Source: Emydura subglobosa
Taxonomy: Eukaryota; Chordata; Testudines; Chelidae
Direction: 5' to 3'
Assembly (NCBI GenBank): GCA_007922225.1
Contig: ML679962.1
Span: forward strand, 32,161,563 to 32,225,562
DNA: 64,000 nucleotides
Below the pieces are notes generated by a model, which saw only the letters and a list, made by a program, of their open reading frames with translations, was not told where the DNA came from and did no database searches. The position numbers and the translations under genes are program-made. This document shows, one piece after another, positions 60,265-64,000 of the stretch; the first letter of the stretch is position 1, and each line of letters starts with the position of its first letter.

Positions 60265-60575
60265 AACTGCGGCTATGGCTACACTGATGGCAGCAAAGTT
60301 GCTGCCGTCAGATCGATTACTCTGGATAGACTGAGTGGTCAGTGAAGACCTGCTCAGTCGATCCAGAAATCGACATACTAAGACCACCTTTGCAAGTGGT
60401 GTAGCGCTGCATCGATGGGAACGCGGTTCCCGTCGGCGCAGTGCAGTGAAGATGATGCGCAGAAGAGGAACCCAGAAGTCAACGGGAGTTACGCAAGTTT
60501 TTTGCGTTGCTTGCGTAATTCCCGTCAACTGCTGCCGAATCCCGGAGGTAAGTGTAGACAGGGTCTGTGTGACAG
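60265..60575. mobile_element. CpG-rich MITE with four consecutive hairpins
   Basis: The GGCTATGGCTACACTG left end and TAAGTGTAGACAGGGTCTG right end are loosely inverted (CTACACT / AGTGTAG). Between them lie four foldbacks in a row: 60286-60309, 60311-60374, 60404-60444 and 60478-60529. The last has 20-bp arms matching at 18 positions. CpGs are frequent, unlike the flanks. No coding capacity; the overlapping frames of 73-98 codons on both strands are mirror images produced by the inverted symmetry. Confidence 0.7.
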
Positions 60576-60689
60576 TAACACTCAGAGGGCGGACTCAGGA
60601 TCCGTGCCCCATAATGGTGTGTGTCATATGATCTCAAAGCAAGATAAGAAAGTTTCTGTCTAAACAATTTACTGTCTACATTTAGGCCA

Positions 60690-60780
60690 CAATCCTGCAA
60701 CTACTGTCACATATGCTAACTACTCCTGTTCTTAACATTAAGCATGGGCTTAATTATTTGCAGGACTGGGACCTAGGAAA
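60690..60780. repeat. Foldback relic
   Basis: GGCCACAATCCTGCAACTAC ... ATTAAGCATGGGCTTAATTA ... TTTGCAGGACTGGGACC is a decayed palindrome of the 'TCCTGCAA..TTGCAGGA' family. Confidence 0.5.
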
Positions 60781-60819
60781 CAGGTGAAAATGAAAATAGC
60801 AGATATGGTTGGGAATTTT

Positions 60820-61155
60820 TCAACTAAATCTTTTTTGGTTGGAAAAATATCAGTTTTGACCAAATTTTTTTTAGAAAAAATTCTCTAGTCCAGAAAGGAA
60901 TTTTTGGTCAAAACCAGAGAAAGAAAGCCCAGAATAGTCAATATCTCCAGCAGATTCAGAGCAAGGACTTGAAGCTGGGTCTTCCACATCACAGTGCCTT
61001 AATCCCGGGGATATTGGCTATTCTAAGCTGTCTTTAGTTTCTCATTGAAAATGTCAGAAGGCCTTGGCTTTGTTCTTCATCAAAATTGAAACAAATGTCA
61101 TGACCCTAATTCTTTTTGGAAATGGAATTCATGTTTCCTGGCTAGCCCTACAAGT
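60820..61155 (-). repeat. 'GGGCTGG...GAAATTT' repeat, minus orientation
   Basis: The upper end, TTTCCTGGCTAGCCCTACAAG, reads TTGTAGGGCTAGCCAGGAAA on the other strand, matching the start of the copies at 12208 and 36183. The body has TTTTTGGTTGGAAAAATATC and AGTTTTGACCAAATTTTTT words. Confidence 0.45.
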
Positions 61156-64000
61156 GAAGTAGAATGTGGGGGAGGTAGGAGGGAATGGAGGATGAAGATA
61201 GTAGTCATAAAAGCATGTGGTTACATAGACAAGATATGTGCACAATTTAGAGTTTGAAAATTAAATGTCATTATATTCTATAAGGGGATGGCAAGAGTAG
61301 TTTGGACCTCCTGACCAACAGGGAAGAAGGAGATTGAGAAAGCAGGGATTTTTATTTTATTTATTTATTTTTCAGCTTTTAATGAAAAAAAAATCAAGGG
61401 TACTAATTTACTATTAGAGTTGATCAGCCATTGAACTCATCACCTATGGGGCTACTTTATTATTATTACTTACAACTGTATTTTTTCAAACAAGCTTCAA
61501 AGACTTACAAGTACAAATGAGGGATTGTCTCCATACAAATGAACTGCACGATGCATGGAAGCAAGATATTGGGAGAGAAAATATTGTAAGAGAGGCATCA
61601 GCCATCTAATTTGCAGATAAATACACTCTATCCAAATGTTTGGCATGAGAATTTAAGTAGAAGAAATTAAATTAAAAGATTCTGGGTGGGGGGGGGGGAC
61701 CGGGACTTGTTAAAAAGTGCAATCACTGAATGTGTAGCATTAAAAAGTAGCATGAAGATGGCAGTGAATCCAAGTGAAGATCCAGTGAACCAAAACATCA
61801 GGACCTGTTTCATAGATTTTGAAGGACAGAAAGTTCTAGGTTGCTTCCATTGTCTCCATTGGAGATGAGGGTTCTGAGCTGAGGACCATTAGGTTCTCTG
61901 CAGTCTTAGGATGCTTCTTGCATATAGAGGTGAGGGCTGTGAGAATACCCTTGTGGAAGTGCAGTTATGTTTGTCCATGCCAAGGAGGCTAAATTATACT
62001 CAGGAAGTGGATGAGGGAAGCGGGTGCTATTAAGAGCTTCCATCAGCATGTAGGTATTTGCATAGGCAGATATAATGCCCCAATATTTGACACCATCTCC
62101 TGTTTAAAAGGCATAAGAATATGAAAGTGTGGATATGGTGAGAGCCATTAGTAAAGCATACAAAAGAGGTTTCTTATTCAATAGATTTGCTCATGATATG
62201 TTCTTGATGAATTTTTCTCACAAAGCTAAGTTCGTATTTCATGTTACTCCATTTAACACTGCAGAGTGTCATGTTTTGGCACCATGTAATATTGATGTTT
62301 GCTTGTATGGGTATTTCTCCAAAATCTAATTAGCTATATAGAGTAAGGTCAACAGACTCCGAAAGATACTCTGTAACAGCACCATCTGGTGACTCCCAAT
62401 AGCATTGCACAGAGCAAACACAGCCATCAGACTGTTTAAGTCCCAAACCCTCTTCCCTGAAACTCTGCAGTTTTCTGGCTCCACGCACCTATAGAGAAAG
62501 GCAGACTGGGGAGTGGACAGCAGAAGGCCAAGGTCGGGGAGACAGCTGGGCTGCTCTAAAGTCTTCCTTGCAATCTGTTTCCCCTCTCTCTCACTCTGTA
62601 TCACAGAAGCCCCATTTTTGGAAGGGTCTTCAGGGGCAACTGCAATTGGGTGTGTGGGAGTTTTCCAGAAGGCTGCAGAGGTCAGCAGGATCTTGTGAGG
62701 CCACGTAGCAAAGCAAAGACAAGGGACATCCATGAGCTCTGGATTAGGTTAATGGAACCTTCAACTTCAAAGGACAAACCACAGCCCCAATGGAAAAAAT
62801 GAAAAGGGAAATGCTGCGGATTGAAGCTCACTGAATTTTCCTTCCCTACACAGATTATCTTCGAGGGGGTGGGTGGAGCCCTAAATTATGAATACAGAGG
62901 TATTATCACTAGGGAGGACGCATAAAATCCCGACTCTGGGGTGAGTTTGTAGGGTCAGAAGTTTAAAATCCCAGCTTTTAATTGTAAATTGAGCAAATTT
63001 GATCTGATTGTCAGTGGGAGACAATAAACAAGGTCCCAGGAAGCGTTTTCCCCTGAATCACTGGTCAGAGCAGAGCTGCAGCTGAAGGCACTCTGCCAAC
63101 AACAATATGGATGTAGTAAGATCAGAAACATTTCACATCAGTTTTGTAACTGTTTCTCTTTTCCACAGTTTTTGGATGCACACCCACTTGAGTCCTGGAC
63201 AGAAGATCAGACCGTTGCTGTCGCATCCCATTTTCTCAGCAGATACTAACAGGGTATTTTGCCATCCACACGGAGAGTCCATTGGATGCATTTTGAACAA
63301 TCGACAGACACACCTGTTTTCAGAATATTTATGAAGAGTCCCTTACTTGCCATTTTGTTCAGCACTGTTGCTCTGATGCTGATTTTTTATAAGTAATCAT
63401 CCGATTTCCATCTATTTCTCCTTTGGAATTTCATGTCTGATTCTAATGACAACTGGCATTATGTATCATGAAGCCACTAATTTACCTCACCTCCTGCATG
63501 GTCCAGAGTGCCCCCAGCTTCCATGAACTTTGGTGGGGGTTGAGGGCACACTTCCTCACTGGATCAAACTTTAAAATGTCTCTGGAGAAGGAGAACACGT
63601 GAGCTAATGCTGCTCTGAGATAAGCCACTCAAATGTATTAAATTAAGCAGGAAGTTGCTAATAGCTAACTATTCACAAACTTTCCCTGACAAATCTGATT
63701 CAATTTTGATTTGTGTTCTGACAGGCAAAAATATTCTAGAAGTACTAAGCAATGTTAGGATCCATACAAATCATTTCTATTTCACTAACATTAAATGTTA
63801 GAGTTATTAATATCATTACAATGGCTTAGATAAAAGCAGTGAGCCAAAACTGTACTGAGCACATTTAATTATTTTCCACTGGATGCACACATTGAATATA
63901 TAGCTTTTTCTCTGCCAGATCAGGGATTCAAAAGAAGAGAGTGTTCTCTTTTAAATGAAAGGGAATAAAACTCAAAATCCTAACCTTAGAAGAGTCAAAT
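61156..64000. other. Spacer to the window end
   Basis: No gene recognised. The 135-codon minus-strand frame at 62326-62733 and the 75-codon frame at 63107-63334 have no domain signature. A G-run lies at 61687-61697. A CT-rich run before a CAG at 62585-62609 resembles a splice acceptor, but no convincing exon follows. Confidence 0.5.

Noticed and set aside
62326..62733. 135-codon minus-strand frame
   Set aside because: No signature and no splice sites at sensible places; probably chance.

Overview
The window looks like 64 kb of intergenic or intronic DNA from a non-avian reptile, most likely a turtle. The evidence is the repeat content. There are CR1 LINE fragments whose 3' ends read GCCATTCTTATGTTCTTATG-like, tRNA-derived SINEs, TGTGAC-type LTRs, hAT MITEs with 8-bp target duplications, and turtle-style 'CTGGTCTACACT' MITEs. 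The DNA is AT-rich, has vertebrate-style microsatellites, and contains one 10-N assembly gap. I found no protein-coding gene that I recognise as a host gene. Nearly all the short open frames are chance frames or shadows of repeats. The taxon is inferred from remembered repeat families, not from a database search.

Layout. 1-5.6 kb is AT-rich spacer with a possible LTR (3.5-4.2 kb) and a CR1 tail. 5.6-7.7 kb holds two well-delimited hAT MITEs, each with a perfect 8-bp target-site duplication, around a CR1 fragment. 9.96-12.2 kb holds a decayed APE-type non-LTR retrotransposon (RT motifs and a C-terminal zinc knuckle still readable) flanked by a direct repeat of about 135 bp. 12.2-24.9 kb holds CR1 pieces, a retroviral-type LTR with a U5 repeat ladder, a MITE, a SINE, a foldback repeat and an unclassified 0.84-kb repeat. 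28.3-29.8 kb holds the C-terminal end of a Tx1/L1-like LINE and another hAT MITE. 33.06-33.7 kb is a GC-rich LTR with a partial second copy. 38.56 kb is the gap plus a (CA)n(CT)n microsatellite. 41.5-42.5 kb is LTR-like. 43.6-44.6 kb is an internal CR1 ORF2 fragment. 45.55-45.85 kb is the only candidate exon. 47.19-47.76 kb is a solo LTR with an ATAT duplication. 52.6-53.2 kb is a Harbinger-derived MITE that still encodes a transposase scrap. 54.0 kb and 55.1 kb hold CR1 and SINE tails. 60.3-60.5 kb is a MITE with four hairpins in a row.

How it fits together. This is a layered transposon graveyard, not a gene cluster. Autonomous LINEs (CR1, Tx1-like, RTE-like) would have supplied reverse transcriptase for the SINEs. 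hAT and Harbinger transposases would have moved the MITEs. The LTRs are solitary remnants. Nothing here appears functional today except possibly the splice-site-bracketed open exon at 45.5-45.9 kb, which is the least explained coding-like signal.
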